Source: UBA6168 sp041392505
Lineage (GTDB): Bacteria; Bacteroidota; Bacteroidia; Chitinophagales; Saprospiraceae
Length of the DNA stretch: 64,000 bases
Direction of reading: 5' to 3'
Assembly: GCA_041392505.1 (NCBI GenBank)
Contig: JAWKLX010000047.1
Span: forward strand, 1 to 64,000
Each line of letters opens with the position of its first letter. Position 1 is the first letter of the stretch. The notes beneath the pieces were generated by a model. The model was not told where the DNA came from. It did not search any database and worked only from the letters and a program-made list of their open reading frames with translations. Made by a program: the position numbers and the translations under genes. Shown here in pieces: positions 43,062-51,906 of the stretch.

Positions 43062-43835
43062 TTAGGAAAGGAAAGCTGCTTTTTTCCGCATTCCGACAAA
43101 CTGGAACACTTTTCTGAGTGGCTTCAGGAACGTCGTGTATGGTTTGGGTTTCAGGTTGTTTTTCTTCCAAGCCAAGCGGTCTTCCAGGTTGGCAATGAGC
43201 CTGTTCTCCATCCAACGGTTGCCAGCTCCCCCGATCCGCATCTTTACCATACAGTAAGGAATGTAATGGGTGGAAATATGGTGCTTGTACAGTAGGCGAA
43301 GGATCAACTCATAATCACCCGCAAAACGGAAGGTCGGGTCAAAAAAGCCATATTTTTCCAATACCGAACGTTTGACAAAAAAAGTCGGGTGAGGCGGCAT
43401 CCAGCCGTTTAGGAAACCTTTCGGCGTGCATTTGCCAGCCTTCCAAAAACGGAGCACTTCGTTGGTGTCGTCCTCGGCAACATAGCACAAGTCGCCATAG
43501 GCAGAATCCGTGTCATACTTGGTAAACGCTTCCGCTACCTTTTCCAACACTTTGTTACTAACGTAACTGTCGTCTGCATTTAGGAAACCAATGACGTCCC
43601 CAGTAGCTGACCGAATCCCCTTGTTCATGGCATCGTAGATGCCATAGTCGGGTTCAATGATCAGGGTAGAAATGCCACTTCTGTGTTTCTTGAGGATTTC
43701 TTGAGTCCCGTCTTTTGACGCTCCATCCACTACTATGTGTTCGATGTTTCCATAGGTTTGTTCTTGGACACACTGCAAGGTGTCCTGGATAGTTTTGGAG
43801 CTGTTGAAGCTAACAGTAATTATGGAGATTTTCAT
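43062..43835 (-). CDS. Glycosyltransferase family 2
   Basis: The 257-residue protein has the GT-A fold of GT2: start MKISIITVSFNSSKTI, nucleotide-binding EHIVVDGASKDGT, DxD-like FLNADDSYV and acceptor region FRFAGDYELILRLLY. It resembles WcaA/WbbD-type enzymes that add one sugar to a lipid-linked glycan. The basic C-terminus (ENRLIANLEDRLAWKKNNLK) may bind the membrane. It is the last gene of the cluster; a separate promoter box and a 341-base gap suggest independent transcription. Confidence 0.92.
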   Translation of the reverse strand: MKISIITVSFNSSKTIQDTLQCVQEQTYGNIEHIVVDGASKDGTQEILKKHRSGISTLIIEPDYGIYDAMNKGIRSATGDVIGFLNADDSYVSNKVLEKVAEAFTKYDTDSAYGDLCYVAEDDTNEVLRFWKAGKCTPKGFLNGWMPPHPTFFVKRSVLEKYGFFDPTFRFAGDYELILRLLYKHHISTHYIPYCMVKMRIGGAGNRWMENRLIANLEDRLAWKKNNLKPKPYTTFLKPLRKVFQFVGMRKKAAFLS

Positions 43836-44176
43836 AACTCACTAATGGGATTTGTGTTTGCTCAAAGTTATTTAAGAGGCGATACGAACCGTTTGATCTC
43901 TTTACGTTGATTGAGTATAGATTTGTTACAAATACTAAGACCAGATTGCCGTCTCTGGCTATTTGAAAGCCAGAAAAGGGGGAGGGCAGATATGTGCTAA
44001 AAGAGCAGACTTACAGAGCTTACGCCAGCAAAGATATATTCTTTCCACTAAAAATCCGGTAAAATGACCGCTAAAAGAAAAGTAGATCTAATTCCCTCCA
44101 CATAAGCCGCAAGGTATACCGTCCCAATCTTTGTGGACAATGACTTAGATCACTTAAGTAGGTGTCAAAAACCAAA
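43836..44176. other. Intergenic region with the GT2 promoter
   Basis: This is about 341 bases between the dioxygenase-like gene and the GT2 gene. It holds the -7 box TAACTTTG (43863-43870) and a small hairpin, TCTGGCT-ATTTGA-AGCCAGA, near 43960. No gene or repeat is visible. Confidence 0.5.
43863..43870 (-). promoter_or_regulatory. -7 promoter element for the GT2 gene
   Basis: TAACTTTG on the minus strand matches TAnnTTTG exactly and lies about 28 bases before the ATG at 43835. No -33 TTTG is found at the usual distance. Confidence 0.4.
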
Positions 44177-45200
44177 CTATTTTGTCAACAATTTAATAGC
44201 CACTTTTTTGGCCATTTGAAACGCTTTCGGGAAGGTAGTCTCAACTTTTAGGATAGCCCGGTTTTTTGCCACGTCTAAGTCCTTGGGGAAATTGACGTTA
44301 ACGCCATTGATCTTTTTCAATTGCAACGGCTTAACAATAGTTTGGAACTGCATGAATTTGCTGGACTCAGGGATGTAGTGGCAAGTAATCGAATTGCGGG
44401 AATGCTGTGGTTCAAATGAAGCCAAAGACCCGTGAATGGTTTTTGAACCCCAAAACAGAACATCGCCTTTCTTCAAGGCAGGCGCTACACATTTCAGGTC
44501 AAAATCTTTGATGATCTTTTTAACCAATGTTTTATAGCGGTCATGATGGAAGGCAATATCAAAATCGCCCCCGTTTTTACGGATGTCAATTTTATGGCTG
44601 GTCGGATAAATATAAAAACGGCCACCGCCCGGATGGATGTCTTCCAACGCCAGCCACATCCCGATCATCTCGCCGTCTTTTTCTGCGTCGAGGTAGTAGC
44701 AATCCTGGTGCGCCCATGTGATTGGGTTGCCCTCAAAATACATGGATTGCACCGCTTTACCCGGCTCTCCCATCAGGGTTTTCAACGTTTGTTGAATTCC
44801 GTCCTGGGTGAGGATGTCAATGCCCGTGGAACGAAAATTAGGGAAGGAAGTACTGCTAACCGACTGAATGTTGAGGATCGAATTCAACATATAGCCATGC
44901 TCCGTGAATTTATGCCGCTCAGGATTAGCACTCGCTTGCCGGTAAATAAACCCTTTGTTGGGTTTTACCTCATTCCTGAAATGGCCGAGGATTTCATCGC
45001 ACAACTCATTGGAAACCAGGTTGCGTTTTACGATGTAGCCATTTTCATCATAATAATTTTTGATGTCCTGATCTGAACGAAGGGAACGGTAAGGATCGTT
45101 TGTCCTGTCAACATCAACAGGAATCTCTAATGGTTCGCCCAGCGGAGGCAGATGCCTTTGTAATAAGCTTCTTGGACCATAATTAATGCGTTTCAGACAT
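44177..45200 (-). CDS. Phytanoyl-CoA dioxygenase (PhyH)-like protein with abnormal start
   Basis: A Fe(II)/2-oxoglutarate oxygenase: HQD in WAHQDCYYLDAEKD and the distal His/Arg in KTIHGSLASFEPQHSRNS. The frame is open up to TAG at 45239 and the extra N-terminal residues are protein-like (KRINYGPRSLLQRHLPPLGE), yet there is no in-frame ATG or GTG. ATG at 45200 reads one base out of frame: removing T at 45197 would give ATG CTG AAA CGC, that is MLKRINYG. Without a frameshift the protein must start at CTG 45196 or at TTG 45004, which would lose about 65 residues. PhyH proteins in glycan clusters are thought to hydroxylate small metabolites or sugars. Confidence 0.7.
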
Positions 45201-45442
45201 TTAGCAGGGGGATTTTTAGTAAAAAATTGAAAATTCCACTAAAAACACCCTCCTTCTGCGAGAAAGGGAAAGAAAAAAAAATTCATTTTTTCATCCGCTC
45301 TCCCGCCCTGCTAAAATAGTCATGTGCGTTTGTTTTAAGTGAATTTAGAAGCAATGGGAAATATAGAACTGGAATACAAATGCGATATTAGGGTATTTCA
45401 GAATTAGGCAATAAATACCTCCATTCCCCAAATACCCAATAC

Positions 45443-47200
45443 CTACTTTATCGGCCTGCGGCTGACCACGTAATTTTCCAGCACCAGCATATCCATTTGG
45501 GTGCGGAGAAAACATTCGAGGGCATGCTCAGGCGTGTTGACGATCGGTTCGTTTTCGTTGAAAGAAGTATTCAACAAAATCGGCACGCCAGATTTTTTAT
45601 AAAAAGTAGATATCAAGCGATGGTAACGGGGAGCATCCTTTTTATCCACCGTTTGCAGCCTGCCGGTGCCATCCACATGGGTGACGGCAGGGATTTGAGC
45701 CCTTTTTTCTTTTTTTATTTTAAATACTTTTTCCATGTATGGAACATCATCCACGCGCTCAAAATATTCGGCAGTTGCCTCTTTTAAAATCGAAGGGGCA
45801 AAGGGGCGGAAACTTTCACGCCGTTTGATTTTTGAGTTCAACAAGTCTTTGGCATCCGGGCGGGAAGGGTCCACAATGATAGAACGATTGCCCAAAGCCC
45901 TTGGCCCAAATTCTGCCTTTCCTTGAAACCAACCCACAACACAACCATTCACCAACCCGTCGGAAACCACTTCGAACAATTCGTCTTCCGAGTATTTTTT
46001 CACATGAAACCCTTTGAGGTCCCGGGTTTGCAGATAAGCCTCAATTTCATCATTTGTGAAACTGCTGCCAGTGTAGGCCTGGTGTTCAAAAGGAGAACGG
46101 GGCTTGCCCAATTCATTGTGGTAATAGAACAATGCTGAGCCAACCGACGTGCCACCATCATGTCCGGCAGGCGGGACGAATAAGTGCTCGAACGAGGTAT
46201 TGTCAATAATTTTCCCGTTGGCCACCGAGTTTTGAGCGACCCCGCCAGTAATGCAAAGGTTTTTTAAACCCGTCTTTTTGTACAAGTCTTCGGCCATGTG
46301 GAAAATCACTTCCTCGCAAACCCGCTGAACAGAAGCCGCCATATCCATGTGCTCTTGTGTCAACGGGCTACCTTTTTTGCGGGGCTGGCCAAATTTACTG
46401 ATGAAATATTCGCTGTATTTCGGCTTGATAACGGGCCTCCCTTTTTCGTCCACCCCAGACCAATCGCCTTTGCGAATCCGGCTAAGGTATTTTAAATTCA
46501 ATTCAAAAAGACCGTTGTTTTTAACCTTAATAAAATCACGGATTTTTTTCATCAATGCTTCATCCGGGGTGCCGTAAGGTGACAGCCCCATTACCTTGTA
46601 CTCATCGCCATAATTTGGGAAACCTAGGAACTGGGTAAAACAAGTATAAAAAAAGCCAACTGAATGCGGGAAAGTAACGCTGTCCATCACCGTAATTTTA
46701 TTGCCTTTGCCAATGCCCCGCATGGTCGAAGTAAAATCGCCCATCCCATCAACAGATAGAATGGCTGCCTCTTCAAACGGGGAGACAAAAAAGGAACTCG
46801 CCATGTGGCTACGATGGTGCTCAATAAATTTAACTTCGGCTTTAATAGGTGTACCATTATATCCGAGGGCATGCGCTACATCTTCCTTAATCGTTTTCAC
46901 TCCACCAATGTGTGCCGCTTTTTTTCGGATCGCATCGACGGAGATGCGGTTTTTCAACGTATAAATTACTTTTCGTAAAAACTTTGCGTTTGGATCGCGG
47001 GAAACGGTAATCACATCCACTTCGTCAAGCTTGATGCCTGCTTCGTTAAGACAAAATTTTACAGCTTCTGTCGGCAACCCTGCCCAATGCTTGATTCGGC
47101 GAATTCGTTCCTCTTCCGTAGCGGCAATTAATTTTCCGTTTTTATAAATGCAGGCGGAAGCGTCTCCATGGTATGCATTTATGCCTAGTGTGTAAGTCAT
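45443..47200 (-). CDS. Carbamoyltransferase (NodU/CmcH family), copy 1
   Basis: The 585-residue protein transfers carbamoyl from carbamoyl phosphate via carbamoyl-adenylate to a hydroxyl. The N-terminal Kae1-like domain begins LGINAYHGDASACIYKNGKL, with metal ligands in EHHRSHMASSFF and nucleotide-binding SVDGMGDFTS. The C-terminal YrdC-like domain has FGPRALGNRSIIVDPSRPDA and LLNTSFNENEPIV. It differs strongly from copy 2, so the two are not a recent duplication. A glycan sugar is the likely acceptor given the cluster. Neither small partner gene (DUF5989, SxtJ) lies next to this copy. Confidence 0.9.
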   Translation of the reverse strand: MTYTLGINAYHGDASACIYKNGKLIAATEEERIRRIKHWAGLPTEAVKFCLNEAGIKLDEVDVITVSRDPNAKFLRKVIYTLKNRISVDAIRKKAAHIGGVKTIKEDVAHALGYNGTPIKAEVKFIEHHRSHMASSFFVSPFEEAAILSVDGMGDFTSTMRGIGKGNKITVMDSVTFPHSVGFFYTCFTQFLGFPNYGDEYKVMGLSPYGTPDEALMKKIRDFIKVKNNGLFELNLKYLSRIRKGDWSGVDEKGRPVIKPKYSEYFISKFGQPRKKGSPLTQEHMDMAASVQRVCEEVIFHMAEDLYKKTGLKNLCITGGVAQNSVANGKIIDNTSFEHLFVPPAGHDGGTSVGSALFYYHNELGKPRSPFEHQAYTGSSFTNDEIEAYLQTRDLKGFHVKKYSEDELFEVVSDGLVNGCVVGWFQGKAEFGPRALGNRSIIVDPSRPDAKDLLNSKIKRRESFRPFAPSILKEATAEYFERVDDVPYMEKVFKIKKEKRAQIPAVTHVDGTGRLQTVDKKDAPRYHRLISTFYKKSGVPILLNTSFNENEPIVNTPEHALECFLRTQMDMLVLENYVVSRRPIK

Positions 47201-47248
47201 TATGTCGAAGGTAGTTTGTTTGGTTAAAAAATCCAGATAAAATACCAG

Positions 47249-48160
47249 TCAAGAATTACTGGTGATGGGGGTTTCTAATTTCTCTTCTTCAATTGAAAGT
47301 GTAGTTATTTTTGAATGCCTATTTAATTCATCAATTTTAATATCAATGACCAACCGGTACCAAAATGCTTGTAAAAAATGGAACATGAACCCTTCCTTTC
47401 CATCCAGAAAACCCAATTGAAAAAAATACCGATAAATAAAATAAATCATGGGCCTAACAAATAATGGTGCATTGAACCATATTTTTTTAAACCATGCTGT
47501 TTTTTGGTCGGGGTTGCCCAATAGTTTTTCCGAAACAGCTTGCTGCCTATCCCCTCTTTTTCTTTCTAATTCTTCTTGTGCTTGCAAAGTACTGTACCGA
47601 TTATGTTTATCAATCCACGAAGTAATGCTGTTTTCTTTTAAATTCTCTTCAATTAAATAGCCCTTTTTCCAAATTATCGTTTCTCCGGGCACAACAAAAC
47701 GGTGGTCCATATTTTGGTTCAGGTCGGAATGGCCAATATTGGTGCGAAACATTTTCAATAAATACTTCGGAAAATATCCACCATGCTTGATCCACCGTCC
47801 TTTAAAATAATTTTTCCGATTAAAATAAATGCCGTTAATATTTTTAGGAACAGCGTCGTTCCTGAACTTCTTTAATAATCCAAATAATTCCGGCGTCACA
47901 ATTTGGTCGGCATCCAATCCAATGATCCATGGTGTATTTATGGAAAAATGGTGGAGTGCAAAATCCCATTGCTTGGGATGGTTGATAAATTTATTATAAA
48001 CCACTTCAGCGCCGTATTCTTCGGCAATGTCCAATGTAGCATCTGTACTACCTGAATCGAGGATGAATGTCTCTGCATTTAATGGCGCAATAGATTTTAA
48101 TAATCTCGGTAAATGAATTTCTTCATTAAAGGTCAATATGATAAATGAAAAATCAGGCAT
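47249..48160 (-). CDS. Glycosyltransferase family 2 (WaaE/KdtX-like)
   Basis: The 303-residue GT2 enzyme starts DFSFIILTFNEEIHLPRLLK. It has the nucleotide pocket FILDSGSTDATLDIAEEYG, DxD-like GLDADQIVT and the middle motif YFNRKNYFKGRWIKHGGYFP typical of WaaE-like heptose or glucose transferases. The C-terminus has a hydrophobic stretch, probably membrane-associated. It overlaps the GT4 gene upstream by 8 bases, so the two are translationally coupled. The substrate cannot be named. Confidence 0.9.
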   Translation of the reverse strand: MPDFSFIILTFNEEIHLPRLLKSIAPLNAETFILDSGSTDATLDIAEEYGAEVVYNKFINHPKQWDFALHHFSINTPWIIGLDADQIVTPELFGLLKKFRNDAVPKNINGIYFNRKNYFKGRWIKHGGYFPKYLLKMFRTNIGHSDLNQNMDHRFVVPGETIIWKKGYLIEENLKENSITSWIDKHNRYSTLQAQEELERKRGDRQQAVSEKLLGNPDQKTAWFKKIWFNAPLFVRPMIYFIYRYFFQLGFLDGKEGFMFHFLQAFWYRLVIDIKIDELNRHSKITTLSIEEEKLETPITSNS

Positions 48161-49286
48161 TGGCTAAATGGCGTTTGTACTCATCCACATATTTTTCCGC
48201 TACGACCTTTGGCGAAAAATCTCTTTTGATAAAGGCAGGTGCTATTTTTCGGATATTAATTAATTCTTCCTTTTTATAAAATATATCTTCAATAACTTTT
48301 GCTATCGAACTTGCATCGGTACCACAAGTCCAGCCCAAATTATTTTCCAATACATACTGAGCGAGCCCAACTTTTTCCGATACCAAAACAGGGGTGCCAA
48401 CAGAAAGATTTTCAATCACAGCGTTGGCAAAATTTTCCGTAAACGATGGTTGTACAAATAAATCAGCAGATGCCATACACGCAAATTTTTCTGCATCGTA
48501 TAAGCTACCCATCCACTCTATTTTATTCTGAATATTTAATTGCGACGCTAATTGTTTTAAAGAATCAACATATTCCACTTCCCCGTCTCCAATTAATTTA
48601 ATTCGGACATCAAAAGGCAATTTTGCAATAGCTTCAAAAAGTGATTCTATATTTTTGACAGGATGCAAACGGGACAATGTTACTAAAGTAAAAACGTCAT
48701 TTTTTTTATTTTCAAAGACTTGTCCGTTTGCTGTATTTACAATATTTGGCAAAACAAAACCATCCGCCCCCAATTCAGGGCTGTTCATTTTTTCAGCCTC
48801 TGCCGTAAAATGCAGTCTGGTGGTTTGGAGCAAAGGTTTACCTAAAAACCGATGGAATATTTTTTTGGGAGAAGCATTATTATTATCAAAAGAAAAACCG
48901 CTCAGCATTCCCCGCAAAGATAAAATCGGTTTTACGCCACGGAGCCAGCAAACAACCACGGATAAAATAACCGATATATTCCACCAAGAATGAATATGTA
49001 CTACTTCATATTTTTTGCAGTCCCTCCACAATTGCATTAATAAACCTGGGGAAAATTGTGAATGGTCTTTGGTCCATCTTGCATGGTAAGTCACCTCTAC
49101 ACCGTCCACCATTTGTGGTTTCCCAATTTCTACATCCAATTCTTTTGCGCCGTTAGCGGTCGTGGTTATCATCGCCACTTGATGTCCTGCTTTTGCTTGT
49201 GTTTCACATAAATTACTAACCGAAATAATCGGCCCCCCGTAAACATAAGCAGGCTTATAAGTTGGTATGAGGTGGAGGATTTTCAT
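48153..49286 (-). CDS. Glycosyltransferase family 4
   Basis: The 377-residue GT-B enzyme has the glycine-rich N-terminal loop YVYGGPIISVSNLCETQA. The second domain has TLVTLSRLHPVKNIESLFEA and the EX7E-type donor site FVQPSFTENFANAVIENLSV. It retains a nucleotide-sugar donor configuration of the WcaI/WbuB kind. It overlaps the next gene by 8 bases, and its ATG directly follows the SGNH gene's end, so a tight operon is clear. Confidence 0.92.
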   Translation of the reverse strand: MKILHLIPTYKPAYVYGGPIISVSNLCETQAKAGHQVAMITTTANGAKELDVEIGKPQMVDGVEVTYHARWTKDHSQFSPGLLMQLWRDCKKYEVVHIHSWWNISVILSVVVCWLRGVKPILSLRGMLSGFSFDNNNASPKKIFHRFLGKPLLQTTRLHFTAEAEKMNSPELGADGFVLPNIVNTANGQVFENKKNDVFTLVTLSRLHPVKNIESLFEAIAKLPFDVRIKLIGDGEVEYVDSLKQLASQLNIQNKIEWMGSLYDAEKFACMASADLFVQPSFTENFANAVIENLSVGTPVLVSEKVGLAQYVLENNLGWTCGTDASSIAKVIEDIFYKKEELINIRKIAPAFIKRDFSPKVVAEKYVDEYKRHLANA

Positions 49287-50435
49287 TTAATTTTCTGCGG
49301 TTAAGCTATCTTTTTCTTCACGCATATTCTGCTTAACAAATTTGCCCAAACATTCTGCTTGCAAAAGATATCCTTGACCATTACAATGCGGATCATCCGG
49401 CAATAGATGAAATGGACCCCGATCTAATTGCGATAAAAAATAATCTACCATTGGGACAAATTCCAAACTGTCTGAATCAGCAATTTCCTTTAATTTATTT
49501 TCCAGAATATCAACAGGTAAATCTTCATAACCAACTGCTTCCCGATATGGAGGCCAAACAGTAGCCACTTCGGGGTGACAATAAAATAAAAATTTGGCTC
49601 CATATTTTTCACATGTGTTTTCCATTTCAAGAAGCAATAAAGAAAGCAGTTTTAATTCGGGAGCATCAATTGGTTTTTCAAAATAAGAAAAATCACCACC
49701 CTGATTTATTTTTTCCTGATCTGCCAGAGCCATTCTTGTTTTTTGTACATAAGGACGTAAAACGCCATAAAAAGCAGAATTGGCAATAATGCTGCGAATG
49801 CTGGTTTTGTCCATGCTATTACCAATATCATTATTAGGTGCAGGTAATGGCAAAGCAATTAATTTTCCATTTTCTAATTTATAGGCAGGCTTATTTTTAC
49901 CATAGGCAGAGGTCGAAGCATTAGCCAATAAATCGTTCATGCAAAAACCGTAAGCTACTAAGTCGGGATGATACAACTCAATATTTTTCTTAAGTGCCAA
50001 TAAAGTCTGGTCGGTAGAATAACCATTAACACCTGCATTAATTACCTCTGCCGTTAGACCATCAACATTTAATAATGAATCAAGTAAATAATGAATAGAT
50101 ACATTTTCCGTAACATCAAGTGCCGCAACGGTAGAGTTACCGATCAACATCACACGGAAAACATTTTCTTCTTTTTCTCTTTTAGCGGTATATGGCCGCA
50201 TCCCATCTTCATTGGTTTTAAAAGTTAACCATTCCCCCCTACTCTTTCTGGTGATTTCAAAATTCGATTTATTAGTCCAACCAGTTACATCATCTTTCGC
50301 CCAGGTGTCTTCTCCAAGCACAATGATATAGACACTTTCTTCAACAAACAATCTTACACCGCCTTCCAATAAAAGCAATAAAACTATTAATGAAATAAAA
50401 GAAGTGAATAAACCCGAAAGAATATTTTTTATCAT
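49287..50435 (-). CDS. Membrane-anchored SGNH/GDSL hydrolase family protein
   Basis: The 382-residue protein has an N-terminal membrane segment (LSGLFTSFISLIVLLLLLEG). SGNH blocks are present: Ser in GNST (block I), Gly in NAGVNGYSTDQ (block II), Asn in FCMNDLLAN (block III) and D-x-x-H in PDDPHCNGQG (block V). Such proteins add or remove acyl groups on glycans. SGNH proteins accompany carbamoyltransferase-SxtJ genes in other clusters, and here it sits three genes from them. It directly abuts both neighbours. Confidence 0.85.
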   Translation of the reverse strand: MIKNILSGLFTSFISLIVLLLLLEGGVRLFVEESVYIIVLGEDTWAKDDVTGWTNKSNFEITRKSRGEWLTFKTNEDGMRPYTAKREKEENVFRVMLIGNSTVAALDVTENVSIHYLLDSLLNVDGLTAEVINAGVNGYSTDQTLLALKKNIELYHPDLVAYGFCMNDLLANASTSAYGKNKPAYKLENGKLIALPLPAPNNDIGNSMDKTSIRSIIANSAFYGVLRPYVQKTRMALADQEKINQGGDFSYFEKPIDAPELKLLSLLLLEMENTCEKYGAKFLFYCHPEVATVWPPYREAVGYEDLPVDILENKLKEIADSDSLEFVPMVDYFLSQLDRGPFHLLPDDPHCNGQGYLLQAECLGKFVKQNMREEKDSLTAEN

Positions 50436-51176
50436 TTAATTATTCAGTGGGGAGTCAGCTATAAACAAACCATCTGTCCAACGGGTGTGAAACAATTTAG
50501 GATCTTGATGGAAATTATAAAAACAGACCAATCTAAATCCGTGATCAAATATTTCTTTTAGCACAGTGTCCATGCGCGGGGTATTATCATAAACATCTTG
50601 GAGGGTAAATTCCATATATAAAGCCCGAATTTTATTAGCGTCCATTGTCTTCCTTGCACCGAGTAACACGTTATAATCAAAGCCTTGCGTATCGATTTTG
50701 AGCAGATCAATATAATTAATGCCTTTTTTTTGGCAGTAATTATCCACCGTGTCAATGTTTACTTTATGCGTAGCCACAATTTCCCCCCACCCTTTTTCGC
50801 CCAATTTCAGAAACGAACTCATATCTGAAGCAGAATTTTCATTGAGCGTCATTTCGCTCAGTTCTTTTCCCAACGCGTAATTATTGAAAACCACATTGTC
50901 GTACCTATTGGCATTTACTTTCAATTTTCCAAAAGCAAGCGGCAAGGGCTCAAAGCAGTGAATTTTGGCATCTGGAAAAATACGTTTATAATAAACCACA
51001 GATTGCCCAATATTCGCACCAACGTCAAAAATAACCGGAGATTTTTTAGAACCAATTATTTTTTCAATATCACGCAGTTGGTTGTGGCCCAATTCATTTT
51101 TATCAATTTTGCGAACGATAATACCAGATTGACCCAATAAATTTTTTACGGATGACTTAAATGGAGGGAATTTCAT
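50436..51176 (-). CDS. FkbM family methyltransferase, copy A
   Basis: The 246-residue SAM-dependent methyltransferase has motif I FDVGANIGQSVVYYKRIFP, the acidic ribose-binding HCFEPLPLAFG and the post-motif LLKIDTQGFDYNVL. FkbM enzymes O-methylate sugars or polyketides. The N-terminal 40 residues are basic. It begins 12 bases after the SxtJ-like gene and abuts the SGNH gene. Three FkbM genes lie in this cluster; this one is the shortest. Confidence 0.88.
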   Translation of the reverse strand: MKFPPFKSSVKNLLGQSGIIVRKIDKNELGHNQLRDIEKIIGSKKSPVIFDVGANIGQSVVYYKRIFPDAKIHCFEPLPLAFGKLKVNANRYDNVVFNNYALGKELSEMTLNENSASDMSSFLKLGEKGWGEIVATHKVNIDTVDNYCQKKGINYIDLLKIDTQGFDYNVLLGARKTMDANKIRALYMEFTLQDVYDNTPRMDTVLKEIFDHGFRLVCFYNFHQDPKLFHTRWTDGLFIADSPLNN

Positions 51177-51188
51177 GTTTATTTTATT

Positions 51189-51548
51189 TTACCATATATT
51201 CTCTAAATCTTTTGCAGTGTATTCATGTGAGCGATCCGTCCAGTACGTGTCTTTCTTCTTTTTTAATTGTAGGGTGTCTTTTTTTGTCATCCGATACAAT
51301 ACCGCTATCGGGAAAAGAAAAAGAAAGAACACTAATGAAAGCAATACTTTGGACATCACATAGCCCATTCCCTCTGCCAATTTATACCACGCAAAATCTA
51401 TCCATTTAGCAATGGAAGGAATAAATGCTCCAATGACGCCAACGGCAATCGCAATTTTTAACAACAGCGGTTGATTAAAAATAAAGTAGAAGACTATTAG
51501 GCCCGTTACAATGACCAGACACGTTTCTATTTGTCTTTTATTTTCCAT
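51189..51548 (-). CDS. SxtJ family small membrane protein
   Basis: The 119-residue protein has three or four membrane segments (IETCLVIVTGLIVFYFIF, LLLKIAIAVGVIGAFIPSIA, VLLSLVFFLFLFPIAVLYRM) and a basic-polar tail ending YTAKDLENIW. It matches the SxtJ family, first named in the saxitoxin cluster next to the carbamoyltransferase SxtI and found beside NodU-type carbamoyltransferases elsewhere. It probably anchors the enzyme to the membrane where lipid-linked sugar is modified; this role is inference. It lies two genes downstream of carbamoyltransferase copy 2. Confidence 0.8.
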   Translation of the reverse strand: MENKRQIETCLVIVTGLIVFYFIFNQPLLLKIAIAVGVIGAFIPSIAKWIDFAWYKLAEGMGYVMSKVLLSLVFFLFLFPIAVLYRMTKKDTLQLKKKKDTYWTDRSHEYTAKDLENIW

Positions 51549-51627
51549 GAAATTATTTGTCTAATTAATGGGGAGTTTTATTCCAAATTGATTTAAGAAT
51601 AAAACCTATGAAATGAATAAATAGTAT

Positions 51628-51662
51628 GGTTGTTTCCAGCACTGAGGGCACTGGAAACAACC
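51628..51662. other. Hairpin between DUF5989 and sxtJ-like genes
   Basis: GGTTGTTTCCAG and CTGGAAACAACC form a perfect 12-bp stem with an 11-base loop, starting 10 bases after the DUF5989 stop. No T run follows on the minus strand, so it may set mRNA stability or reduce read-through rather than end transcription. Confidence 0.6.
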
Positions 51663-51672
51663 TATCCTTCCT

Positions 51673-51822
51673 TTAAAACAGTGTATAAATAAATGGAGCT
51701 ACAGCACTGCTACCACCAATGACAATCAATATTCCGATCAATAGCAAAACGAATATCACTGGGAACAGCCACCATTTTTTTCTTTCTTTTAAAAATTGTA
51801 GTAAATCAGTTAAAAAATCCAT
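51673..51822 (-). CDS. DUF5989 family small membrane protein
   Basis: The 49-residue protein begins MDFLTDLLQFLKERKKWWLF, has one membrane segment (VIFVLLLIGILIVIGG) and ends SSAVAPFIYTLF. This is the DUF5989 pattern: an amphipathic helix with a KKWW interface followed by one helix. DUF5989 genes sit next to carbamoyltransferase and SxtJ genes in many bacteria. It is small enough to be missed by length cut-offs. Two perfect hairpins, 51628-51662 and 51842-51874, flank it. Confidence 0.85.
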   Translation of the reverse strand: MDFLTDLLQFLKERKKWWLFPVIFVLLLIGILIVIGGSSAVAPFIYTLF

Positions 51823-51841
51823 TTTAAAATTGTTTATTCTA

Positions 51842-51874
51842 CTCCATGAATTTTATTTTTAAAAATTCATGGAG
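51842..51874. other. Hairpin between carbamoyltransferase copy 2 and DUF5989
   Basis: CTCCATGAATTTT and AAAATTCATGGAG form a perfect 13-bp stem with a 7-base loop, about 20 bases before the DUF5989 ATG. With the hairpin after the gene, it could define a separate stable mRNA piece for DUF5989. Confidence 0.6.
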
Positions 51875-51906
51875 TGACTGTGAAGAAAATTAATTTTATT
51901 CGATAA

